Shown: piece by piece, positions 9,566 through 16,706 of the stretch
Numbering within the stretch: position 1 is the stretch's first letter
Layout of the letters: each line of letters begins with the position of its first letter
Assembly (NCBI GenBank): GCA_964549105.1
Contig: CAZJTZ010000002.1
Location: forward strand, 62,001 to 126,000
Reading direction: 5' to 3'
DNA length: 64,000 bases
From: Hydrogenedens sp964549105
GTDB lineage: Bacteria; Hydrogenedentota; Hydrogenedentia; Hydrogenedentales; Hydrogenedentaceae
The notes under the pieces: model-generated
Databases searched by the model: none
Seen by the model: only the letters and a program-made list of their open reading frames with translations
What the model was told of the DNA's origin: nothing
Made by a program: the position numbers and the translations under genes

Positions 9566-10004
9566 CGATTTTACAATTATTTTCCGTTCTCATCCCAAGT
9601 TATTAAGTTCTATCCGTGCTTTAATAACTAATTATCTTAAAGATGAGAAGTTTTCAAAAGAGAAAATAGATGACATTGTGTTAGGATTAGATGAAGCATG
9701 TACAAATTTTATTCGGCATGCCTATCATGGCATACGGTCAGGAATGATACAATTGACGGTTCGTCTGGGAACTGTATGGCTCGAATTTGAATTAAATAAT
9801 TATGGAGATTCTCCGCCTAAAGATTTTTTAATTCGAAAAGAGATTGAATTTGAAAAAATGAATAAACAGACTCCAATAAAGCCTCATGGGCTTGGACTTA
9901 TTATCATAAAACGAGTTTTTGAAGAAGTTTATTTTAATGTGGATTCTGATGGAAGAAATAGTCTTATTCTTCGAACACGAAGAAAAGGATTTCAGAAAGG
10001 TTGA
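9558..10004 (+). CDS. HATPase serine kinase, RsbW/SpoIIAB-like
   Basis: A single GHKL ATPase domain of 148 residues. The N box is visible in LGLDEACTNFIRHAYHG (catalytic Glu, Mg-binding Asn) and the G2 box in PHGLGLIIIKRV. Family members phosphorylate a serine or threonine in a small STAS protein and often sequester a sigma factor. No sigma-factor gene is adjacent, so the usual anti-sigma role is not supported by context. The start overlaps the phosphatase gene by eight bases and the STAS gene begins three bases after the stop. Confidence 0.85.
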   Translation: MRDDFTIIFRSHPKLLSSIRALITNYLKDEKFSKEKIDDIVLGLDEACTNFIRHAYHGIRSGMIQLTVRLGTVWLEFELNNYGDSPPKDFLIRKEIEFEKMNKQTPIKPHGLGLIIIKRVFEEVYFNVDSDGRNSLILRTRRKGFQKG

Positions 10005-10007
10005 ATT

Positions 10008-10331
10008 ATGTCCATTGATATTCAAACAATAGAACAAAATGGAGATTATAAAATTCAGGTATCTGGACAGGTAGATTTGTATACCTCACCCCATTTGAGG
10101 AAAGCCATTTTAGAAGTAGTAGATAAATCGGGTTCTTCAATAATCGTGCAACTGTCCGAGGTGGAGTATATGGATTCTTCTGGAGTTGCGACATTAGTTG
10201 AAGGTTTGCGTTCCGCTATGAAACAAAAAAAATCATTCAAATTGTTATCCCCTTCAGCACCTGTTCGTAAAGTATTAAATCTCTCGCGACTGGAAACGGT
10301 GTTTTCCATTATAGAAAGCGAAGAAGAATGA
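10008..10331 (+). CDS. STAS-domain protein, RsbV/SpoIIAA-like, in the MlaB position
   Basis: A 107-residue single STAS domain. The phospho-acceptor region reads EVEYMDSSGVATLVEG, with Ser57-Ser58 matching the serine phosphorylated in SpoIIAA/RsbV. Its stop codon overlaps the MlaE start as ATGA. In Mla operons of proteobacteria the STAS protein is MlaB, which binds the MlaF ATPase and is needed for transporter activity. This protein could therefore be the anti-anti-sigma-type output of the trio, the MlaB subunit, or both. Sequence alone cannot decide, but the gene overlap favours a direct link to the transporter. Confidence 0.88.
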   Translation: MSIDIQTIEQNGDYKIQVSGQVDLYTSPHLRKAILEVVDKSGSSIIVQLSEVEYMDSSGVATLVEGLRSAMKQKKSFKLLSPSAPVRKVLNLSRLETVFSIIESEEE

Positions 10332-11125
10332 TAACCCGATTGTTAGGTCGTATAGGTTCAATCTTTTTAAACGCGTTACATTCTTCATTAGTAGTCTGTG
10401 TATTGATTATGGATACCCTTAACTGGCTATTGTATCAACCGATAAGAGGTCGGGGGTTAAGATGGAGAAATGCGGTTGAGTATATTGTCGAATATGGTTT
10501 CGGTTCTATTCCAATAGTTGGATTGATTTCGCTGTTGATAGGGCTTATTATGGGTATGCAGTTTGCTTATACCCTACAGCAATGGGGTGTGACTATTTTT
10601 ATGGCTAATATAATCGGTATCGCTGCTTTGAGAGAATTAGCACCGCTTATGTCCGCCATTCTTATTACAGGTCGGAGTGGTTCCGCTATTACCGCAGAGA
10701 TAGGCACAATGAAGGTATCTGAAGAAATAGATGCACTTACGGTCATGGGATTAAATTCTGTTAAATTCTTAATTGTCCCAAAATTTTTAGGGATGGTAAT
10801 TGCCGTTCCCTGCGTTACAGTTCTATCTATGATGATAATGATTGCAGGTGGATTCATCGTAGCCGTGGGCATTTTGGGCATGGATTTCTGGGCTTATTTC
10901 AATCAAACAGCAAGTGCCATCGTTTCTAAAGATTTATTCTCAGGCATGATAAAAAGTGTTTTCTTTGGACTTACGATATGTTGGGTAGGCGTATATCGTG
11001 GATTTCAGGTTGAAAGTAGTGCGGAAAGTGTTGGTAAAATGACCACTTCCTCCGTCGTTACCTCAATCTTTACTATAATTATTGTAGACTTAATCTGGAC
11101 AACCTTATTTTATTTTACAGATTAA
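10328..11125 (+). CDS. mlaE: MlaE-type lipid ABC transporter permease
   Basis: The 265-residue protein matches the MlaE/TtgB/YrbE permease family: an N-terminal amphipathic helix, then five or so hydrophobic segments, with the diagnostic ELAPLMSAILITGRSGSA and EIGTMKVSEEIDALTVMG cytoplasmic loop that contacts the ATPase. With MlaF, MlaD and a STAS subunit it forms the inner-membrane complex moving phospholipids between the inner membrane and the periplasm. Its start overlaps the STAS stop (ATGA), and its TAA overlaps the MlaF ATG (TAATG), so translation of the three genes is coupled. Confidence 0.93.
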   Translation: MITRLLGRIGSIFLNALHSSLVVCVLIMDTLNWLLYQPIRGRGLRWRNAVEYIVEYGFGSIPIVGLISLLIGLIMGMQFAYTLQQWGVTIFMANIIGIAALRELAPLMSAILITGRSGSAITAEIGTMKVSEEIDALTVMGLNSVKFLIVPKFLGMVIAVPCVTVLSMMIMIAGGFIVAVGILGMDFWAYFNQTASAIVSKDLFSGMIKSVFFGLTICWVGVYRGFQVESSAESVGKMTTSSVVTSIFTIIIVDLIWTTLFYFTD

Positions 11126-11913
11126 TGAATAACTCTAACTCAGAATATATAATTGAAGTTGAAAACCTTGTTGTTCAATATGGCACAAGGCGTGTCCTGG
11201 ATAATATCTCATTCAAGGTAAAGAGAGGTGAGATTTTTGTTATTTTAGGTGGTAGTGGTTGCGGTAAAAGTACACTTTTGCGGACATTGGTCGGACTGCT
11301 TCGACCTCATTCCGGAAAAATTTGTATGTTTGGCAAAGATATAACGAAAATGAACACCCGGGAACAGATTGAAGTTCGTAAGGCTATAGGTATGTGCTTT
11401 CAAAATTCTGCCTTATTTAACTCTATGACTGTCGGTGAAAATGTAGCCCTACCCTTGAAGGAACATACCCATCTCGCAGAGTCAACCATAGAAATTATGA
11501 CACAAATAAAATTGGACCTGGTGGGGCTTGGTGGCTGTGCCCAGTTGTATCCTTCGCAATTAAGTGGCGGAATGAAAAAGAGAGCGGGAATCGCCCGGGC
11601 TATGGCTCTGGACCCCGAAATTATATTTTATGACGAGCCCTCTTCAGGTTTAGACCCTATCGTAGCAGCCGGTTTAGACCATCTAATACGGAAAATGCAG
11701 AATACCTTTAACCTGACCAGTCTCGTGGTTACACATGATCTGGAAAGCGTGCGAATTATTGCTGACCGTGTGTGTGTGCTGCACGAAGGTAAAATTGTCG
11801 CCATTGGCGATTTGAAAGAAATGGAAGTAAACAATGACCCCTATCTCCGACAGTTTTTTACACGAACGCCGAATATGGAAGAGAACCAGCCTACTTCGGT
11901 AATTTTGGATTAA
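11125..11913 (+). CDS. mlaF: MlaF-type ABC transporter ATPase
   Basis: The ATPase carries Walker A GGSGCGKST near residue 38, Q-loop in MCFQNSALF, signature LSGGMKKRAG, Walker B IIFYDEPSSGLDP and the H-loop in VVTHD. The LSGGM signature and the FQNSALF segment are characteristic of the MlaF branch rather than of amino-acid or lipoprotein exporters. It is preceded without a gap by the permease gene. MlaD follows after a 56-base spacer. Confidence 0.93.
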   Translation: MNNSNSEYIIEVENLVVQYGTRRVLDNISFKVKRGEIFVILGGSGCGKSTLLRTLVGLLRPHSGKICMFGKDITKMNTREQIEVRKAIGMCFQNSALFNSMTVGENVALPLKEHTHLAESTIEIMTQIKLDLVGLGGCAQLYPSQLSGGMKKRAGIARAMALDPEIIFYDEPSSGLDPIVAAGLDHLIRKMQNTFNLTSLVVTHDLESVRIIADRVCVLHEGKIVAIGDLKEMEVNNDPYLRQFFTRTPNMEENQPTSVILD

Positions 11914-11969
11914 TTTGAATATGTGTAATAATAAAACAACATGTAATCAACAGAAATCGGTAATTTGCG

Positions 11970-13001
11970 ATGAACTCAGAGACAAATGAATTTACAAAAA
12001 AAGAGATAATTGCGGGCTTATTTGTCGTAATTAGTGTTATTATTTTAGTGATTTTTATCCTGTTGGCGCGTGGTTTTAGACCCACAACGGGAACAAAAAT
12101 ATATTATGCCAAATTCAAAAATACATTGGGATTAGACCGGGGTGCCGATGTCCGTTATGGAGGGTTGAAAGTCGGTAAAGTGGTTGATACTTTCCCCGAT
12201 ACAGAAGACCCGGGTCAAGTGTGCGTAAAACTTGCCATTTCGCCAAATATTGTGCTAAACCAGAAATGTGTTGCTTCCGTAGAGCAAGTTTCAATCACCT
12301 CAGGACGGCATCTTGAAATTTCTACTGGAGAAGCAAAGGCACCAGTGATAGAAGAAGGAGGGTTTATTCCGTCTATAAACAAAAGTGGAAACATTGTAGA
12401 TTTGCCAGACCTTACAGGTTCAATTGCAAAAGTAGAACGGCTTCTAGACGATATAACTGACTTTTTAGGGATGGATAAAGTCCGTGCAGCGGAAGCATCA
12501 GGCACTCCCAGAACTCGTGTTGGCGAACTACCTCAACAAATTGATGATACTTTAGGGAAAGGGACAGAATTTATAGATGAACTGAATGGAATCGTAAAGG
12601 AACAAAAACCACAAATTACAGAAATCGTTAAAAATATTGGCGAAATAGAGAAGGATACAGAGAAAGCTGTAGAGCAAATAAATATGGTAATTGCAGAGAA
12701 TCGTGAGTCTGTTCGTGATTCATTAAGTTCCGTAAAGGGGGTACTGTCCAAAATACAATCTCTGTCTGAAAATAGCGCCGATAACTTAGAAAATATCCTC
12801 AACAATATAGAAAAGATAACCAGTAATATTGACAACCTATCTTCTGAGACTAAAAATTGGATAAGCAAAAATAAAATAAATATTGACCAACTTATTTTAG
12901 ACCTGAAAGAGACCATTCGGAATTTGCGATTATTGTCTCAAACTTTATCAGAACAACCCCAATCCATTCTCACAGGGAAAATCCCGGGAGGGAAAAAATA
13001 A
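11970..13001 (+). CDS. mlaD: MlaD-type MCE-domain protein
   Basis: One N-terminal transmembrane helix (about residues 15-35) anchors the protein, followed by a single MCE domain (about 42-125, containing TLGLDRGADVRYGGLKVGKV). The long C-terminal part is rich in heptad-like Leu/Ile/Asn repeats from about 185 to 325, consistent with a coiled coil. MlaD-type proteins form a hexameric ring that carries lipids through the periplasm; a long helical tail as here may extend the channel towards the outer membrane, as in PqiB/LetB or longer MCE proteins. That last point is inferred from length. Confidence 0.88.
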   Translation: MNSETNEFTKKEIIAGLFVVISVIILVIFILLARGFRPTTGTKIYYAKFKNTLGLDRGADVRYGGLKVGKVVDTFPDTEDPGQVCVKLAISPNIVLNQKCVASVEQVSITSGRHLEISTGEAKAPVIEEGGFIPSINKSGNIVDLPDLTGSIAKVERLLDDITDFLGMDKVRAAEASGTPRTRVGELPQQIDDTLGKGTEFIDELNGIVKEQKPQITEIVKNIGEIEKDTEKAVEQINMVIAENRESVRDSLSSVKGVLSKIQSLSENSADNLENILNNIEKITSNIDNLSSETKNWISKNKINIDQLILDLKETIRNLRLLSQTLSEQPQSILTGKIPGGKK

Positions 13002-13003
13002 AT

Positions 13004-13603
13004 ATGCTTAAGATACCCTATCTCAATATTCAAGGTGCAAAAAAACAAATGAGGAGATTAGGCATAATTTGTGTCACCTTCTTCTTTTCAGGATGTATAA
13101 CCGCCCCTTCTTTTCATTATTATACTCTGGATAATTCATTCAAGCCTTTTATCAATGAAAATCCATTATGTCTTCAGGTTTCAAGCGTTCGTCTGGCTGA
13201 ACCTTTAAAACGCAAAGAAATTATGGTCCGCAAAAATTCCGTTCAGGTGGAATATTACTCAGTTCACCTATGGGCATCCAGCCTGGAAGAATTGTTGGTA
13301 AATAAATTAAATCAGGGTTTTTTATGTCAACAGTCAGAGAAAACCACACTCGATTATTGTCTACATATTGATGTGTTGAACTTTGAGGAAGTAGAAACAC
13401 CCACCTTACCCTATACCAATGTTAAGTTTGCAGTCCAATTCCTGGACCCTACAAATATGACAGTGCTTGGTTATAAAATATATACAGTAGAAAGAGAATG
13501 CAACAATAAGAAGGTTACAGAATTAGTGAAAACCTTCTCTTCAAGTGTTGACGAAATTATAGAAAAAATTTATAATGATGCAAAAAGCATAAAGAAAAAT
13601 TGA
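13004..13603 (+). CDS. ABC-transport auxiliary lipoprotein (MlaC/PqiC-type partner)
   Basis: The N-terminus contains a hydrophobic stretch ending FFFSGC, a lipobox with Cys near residue 31 (or 16 if the ATG at 13049 is used). The following PSFHYYTLD segment and the KRKEIMVRKNSVQVEYY region match the ABC-type transport auxiliary component family (PqiC-like lipoproteins), found next to MCE transporters. It probably sits in the outer membrane and receives the MCE conduit. GGGAGG ahead of the ATG at 13004 overlaps the end of mlaD. No separate MlaC gene is seen. Confidence 0.8.
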   Translation: MLKIPYLNIQGAKKQMRRLGIICVTFFFSGCITAPSFHYYTLDNSFKPFINENPLCLQVSSVRLAEPLKRKEIMVRKNSVQVEYYSVHLWASSLEELLVNKLNQGFLCQQSEKTTLDYCLHIDVLNFEEVETPTLPYTNVKFAVQFLDPTNMTVLGYKIYTVERECNNKKVTELVKTFSSSVDEIIEKIYNDAKSIKKN

Positions 13604-13625
13604 GATAGAGGTCGCCGTCACATCC

Positions 13626-14420
13626 ATGCCACGAATAGAATTGGACGACTTTATAAGTGATTATGAACGGGCTGTTTGTTATTTTACCCTCCCGCGATTA
13701 ATATTTCGCCTGAATCCTATCTTATTGTTCATCTATTTTGTTAGTGTTATTGCTGCTTTTTTAGCAACCTTCATGGGGCTAATCCTGGGGAATCTCTATC
13801 TCTCTTACTGTGGGACTTCTGCTCTGGCTGTTATTATCTTATATGGCATTATTGCAATTACCGGCAAAACCCTACTTAACGAGTTGAGATGGAGGAAATA
13901 CCTCGCAGAGGCTCATGGCTCTACATCACAAGAATCTGTAGACTTGCCTGACCCTTTTGAAGACCACGAACTATATATCATCCCCTTAAAGGAAAAGCAG
14001 ACTTCCCTTTATCCCTGTGTAAATCGTGAAGGAGAAATCATATACTTTATCGAAGAAAAAGAAAGAGGACGACACTGGATTATAAAAGACTCATTAGAAA
14101 AAGAAGTCTATACAATCCGTGCTAAACATGCCCGATTTTCTATCGTATTTACTTCAAAAGCACCCTTAATACTAAATGTTTACCATTACGATAAACTTCT
14201 TGCTCAGGTGAAACCTCGCTTCTCTTTTTTTGGCTCTGCATATCTTATAACCTTTTTTGAACCCCAGCCGAAAATATATTGGGTATTACAGTCGGGGATT
14301 TTTTTTCAAAGGGAACTGGTAGGGCGAATCTATCAAGTCCGCAAAAAAGTATACCTTGATGTCCAGAAATCGCATTTCAATTTAGGTATCTTATCCCTAT
14401 TAATTAGCACTCAACTTTAA
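13626..14420 (+). CDS. Membrane protein of unknown function at the end of the mla operon
   Basis: I do not recognise a characterised family. Two hydrophobic segments at about residues 30-85 form a hairpin in the membrane. A soluble domain of about 165 residues follows; it is rich in short strands (for example GRHWIIKDSLEKEVYTI and IYWVLQSGIFFQRE) and ends in another hydrophobic stretch. The alternating strand pattern loosely recalls tubby/scramblase-like (LURP-one) barrels, but I have no motif proof. It begins 22 bases after the auxiliary lipoprotein gene, so a role in lipid transport is suggested by position only. Confidence 0.55.
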   Translation: MPRIELDDFISDYERAVCYFTLPRLIFRLNPILLFIYFVSVIAAFLATFMGLILGNLYLSYCGTSALAVIILYGIIAITGKTLLNELRWRKYLAEAHGSTSQESVDLPDPFEDHELYIIPLKEKQTSLYPCVNREGEIIYFIEEKERGRHWIIKDSLEKEVYTIRAKHARFSIVFTSKAPLILNVYHYDKLLAQVKPRFSFFGSAYLITFFEPQPKIYWVLQSGIFFQRELVGRIYQVRKKVYLDVQKSHFNLGILSLLISTQL

Positions 14421-14603
14421 GTAATGTGAAAGGCTATAGAGTCTATTACAATTAAAGAAATAAGTCTGTCTAATTTTGTTGCTCTGCTAATTTAATCGTT
14501 AAACAGGCAGAAATCCTTTTATTTTTTAAATGTTTGTAATTATGTAATAATGTTATGTGCTAATTTATCTTTTCGAAATAGCAAGAGGGCGCAAAACCTT
14601 TAT

Positions 14604-14715
14604 TGTAAGGATTGCTTTTTAAGGTCAAAACACTATGAATGTTGTAGAAAATAAACGGAGGAGATTCGGAGAACATTTAACCTCTATTCGTATATTTAAG
14701 AAATTTATTTTACCT
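14604..14715. repeat. Left copy of the 112-bp direct repeat flanking the restriction-modification cassette
   Basis: Bases 14604-14715 match 16595-16706 at all but three positions, offset by 1991 bases. The identity stops sharply at 14715, inside the methyltransferase stop codon. To the left it fades gradually: 14541-14603 still aligns with 16532-16594 at roughly 60 percent, mostly with transition differences. The rest of 14421-14603 holds no gene and no clear terminator. Confidence 0.9.
14635..14715 (+). pseudogene. Remnant: first 27 codons of the adenine methyltransferase gene
   Basis: The left repeat copy contains an ATG and 27 codons that match the start of the intact methyltransferase at 16626 except for Ala3 changed to Val. 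After codon 27 (Pro) the frame runs into the antisense of the SPPY methyltransferase gene and stops at 14811. It is a 5' fragment left by duplication, not a working gene. Confidence 0.85.
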
Positions 14716-15653
14716 CATTTATTGCACTTTCGTTCTTCAAATTCAAATAATCTGGGAGCATTGAACTTAACGAAAAATTCCTTCACTCTCTTTTCTGCCA
14801 ATCTTATATAATCTCTATTTACTTCATATCCGGTGTAGTGTCGGCTTGTTTTTATTGCGGCGATAGCGGTTTGACCACTACCTATAAATGGGTCTAACAC
14901 CACTTCCCCGTCAAAGGTATAAAGTTGAATCAATCTATATGGTAATTCAACGGGAAAAGGTGCAGGATGTCCAATTTTTGTGGCAGGTTCAGCCGCAAAG
15001 GTCCATACACTTTTCGTAAATTCAAGAAATTCCTCTTTTGCAATTGTGCTTTTTCTGCCAAGGTTCTCTCTCGAAAACATTCCTTTAGAAAAAACTAAAA
15101 TATACTCATGAATATCTCTTAATGTTGGATTTTTGGCAGAAAGCCAACTCCCCCACGCAGTAGAAGGACTACCACTTGACGCTTTATTCCAGATAATTTC
15201 GCCTCTCATCAAAAATCCCAAATCAAGCATATCTTCAACAATAAAAGCATGAAGCGGAATATAAGGTTTCCTCCCAAGGTTAGCGATATTTATGCAAGCC
15301 CTCCCACCAGGAACAAGAACCCTCTTAACTTCACTCCATACCCTTTTCAAAAATGCCCTATATTCATTTAAGGTGAGGTTTTCGTCATATTCCTTTCCCA
15401 CATTATACGGAGGCGAAGTAACCATTAGGTGAACACTATTGTCTGGCAACTCTTCCATCTTTTCACTGGATTTGTAAAAGATTTTATCCAAATACTGGGG
15501 AGGTATTGAATTCTCTTTATACTCCACGACTTCTTCTTTTGGCAATTCCTCATATAGCCTACTTGAATAAAAAGCAGTAGAATCATGATTGATTCTTCCC
15601 GGAGAACCAAAGGCACTTGTTCTTGTCCCGTTCTTTTTCCAATTGTTTTCCAT
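14715..15653 (-). CDS. Type II DNA methyltransferase, SPPY (beta) class, likely N4-cytosine
   Basis: The 312-residue protein has motif IV TSPPYNVGKEY near residue 82, and the AdoMet-binding motif I DPFIGSGQTA near residue 256. This IV-before-I order defines the beta class, and SPPY normally indicates N4-cytosine methylation. Its ATG directly abuts the stop of the ThaI-like endonuclease gene, so the two make a minimal restriction-modification pair transcribed endonuclease first. The modification type is inferred from the motif; the recognition site would be CGCG if the partner is truly ThaI-like. Confidence 0.88.
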   Translation of the reverse strand: MENNWKKNGTRTSAFGSPGRINHDSTAFYSSRLYEELPKEEVVEYKENSIPPQYLDKIFYKSSEKMEELPDNSVHLMVTSPPYNVGKEYDENLTLNEYRAFLKRVWSEVKRVLVPGGRACINIANLGRKPYIPLHAFIVEDMLDLGFLMRGEIIWNKASSGSPSTAWGSWLSAKNPTLRDIHEYILVFSKGMFSRENLGRKSTIAKEEFLEFTKSVWTFAAEPATKIGHPAPFPVELPYRLIQLYTFDGEVVLDPFIGSGQTAIAAIKTSRHYTGYEVNRDYIRLAEKRVKEFFVKFNAPRLFEFEERKCNK

Positions 15654-16286
15654 TCACTCTTCACTCCACAGTTCAACCCACCTTTTATATGGGTCAAATT
15701 CAATCTCAACTTTTTGCCAATTTATTGTGATTTTTCTGGTCATATTATCACTAACTAAACAAGACAATGCTTCTTTAGTAATTTCAACGCCTCTGGGATT
15801 TGTTCCTGGTTTTGGAATCTTAATATATTTTTCTTTACCAATTTTATCAAAAAGATTCTTTTGAACCTTTAGTGGAATGTAATAAAATCCTCCCGTACTA
15901 CCCCAATTAATCTGGGCAAGTAAAATATCACAATGTGGATAATAATTGTCCTGGAACTCTTTTGCTTTTTGGGCGTCAACGGTCCAAATAAGTTTTACTC
16001 CACTAAGACCTTTTCCTGTAATTGTTTTTATTGATATTGGATTACCAAATAATTTAGCGTCTACCTCTGGCTTGGTAATAGGAATTTTAGTTTCTACATT
16101 CACCTCCCCAAACTTATAGATAAGTAATGCTACTATTATTTTTTCGCGAACAGAACCAACTTCCATTCCTGTCTTGCCTGCTCTAGAAGTTTCCAACTCT
16201 GCGATTTGGAATAGATAGGGCAATCGTTTTTTAATTTTTTCTAAAAGATTCAAATCTTCAAACAGTTCTATCAATGGACTGGGCAT
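15654..16286 (-). CDS. ThaI-like type II restriction endonuclease
   Basis: The 210-residue protein resembles the ThaI family from memory of the conserved LPYLFQIAELE, SRAGKTGMEVGSVREK and KLIWTVDAQKAKEF segments. A PD-(D/E)xK-like core is visible in PEVDAKLFGNPISIK, where Asp76 and the Lys of SIK are candidate catalytic residues. ThaI itself cuts CGCG. The gene is upstream of and adjoining the methyltransferase, with the same direction. The pair is AT-rich and lies between direct repeats, which suggests arrival by transfer. Family assignment needs a profile search. Confidence 0.72.
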   Translation of the reverse strand: MPSPLIELFEDLNLLEKIKKRLPYLFQIAELETSRAGKTGMEVGSVREKIIVALLIYKFGEVNVETKIPITKPEVDAKLFGNPISIKTITGKGLSGVKLIWTVDAQKAKEFQDNYYPHCDILLAQINWGSTGGFYYIPLKVQKNLFDKIGKEKYIKIPKPGTNPRGVEITKEALSCLVSDNMTRKITINWQKVEIEFDPYKRWVELWSEE

Positions 16287-16594
16287 CTTTTTTCCTATAC
16301 TTTATAAAAGAAAATTCATATTCCAATTCTAGGGGTATTAAATGCTATGTTGCTTTTTAATATAATGGATACATCATTATATGGAGTATGCATAATTCAG
16401 CCTAAATTACAAATATTTTCCTTTTAGTAATCCTCTCTATAATATAACACATTTGTTTAATTGATTGGATTGAAGCATGGTCTTTTATAGTGGGTAAACA
16501 TTATTTTTGAGAATAAACCTCTGATTACAATATGTAATAATCTTATAGACTGATTTATTCTTTATGAAACGGTAAGAGTCAGTGAAATCCCTGC
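16287..16594. other. Intergenic region between divergent restriction and methyltransferase genes
   Basis: This AT-rich stretch separates the endonuclease start (minus strand) from the adenine methyltransferase (plus strand). It should contain both promoters, but I could not pick convincing -35/-10 pairs. Its right part (16532-16594) is the diverged upstream section of the direct repeat. Confidence 0.5.
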
Positions 16595-16706
16595 TGTAAG
16601 AATTGCTTTTTAAGGTCAAAACACTATGAATGCTGTAGAAAATAAACGGAGGAGATTCGGAGAACATTTAACCTCTATTCGTATATTTAAAAAATTTATT
16701 TTACCT
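16595..16706. repeat. Right copy of the 112-bp direct repeat (5' end of the intact methyltransferase gene)
   Basis: This copy covers 31 bases upstream of the ATG at 16626 and the first 27 codons of the gene. It is continuous with the functional reading frame, unlike the left copy at 14604-14715, and so is the likely original target sequence. Confidence 0.9.

Noticed and set aside
9558..10331. Kinase and STAS genes as an anti-sigma/anti-anti-sigma pair for the sigma factor at 62488
   Set aside because: The sigma gene is over 50 kb away with its own context; the link to mla genes by overlap is far stronger. Not excluded.
14635..14811. 58-codon open frame starting in the left repeat copy
   Set aside because: Only the first 27 codons match a protein; the rest is antisense of the SPPY methyltransferase.
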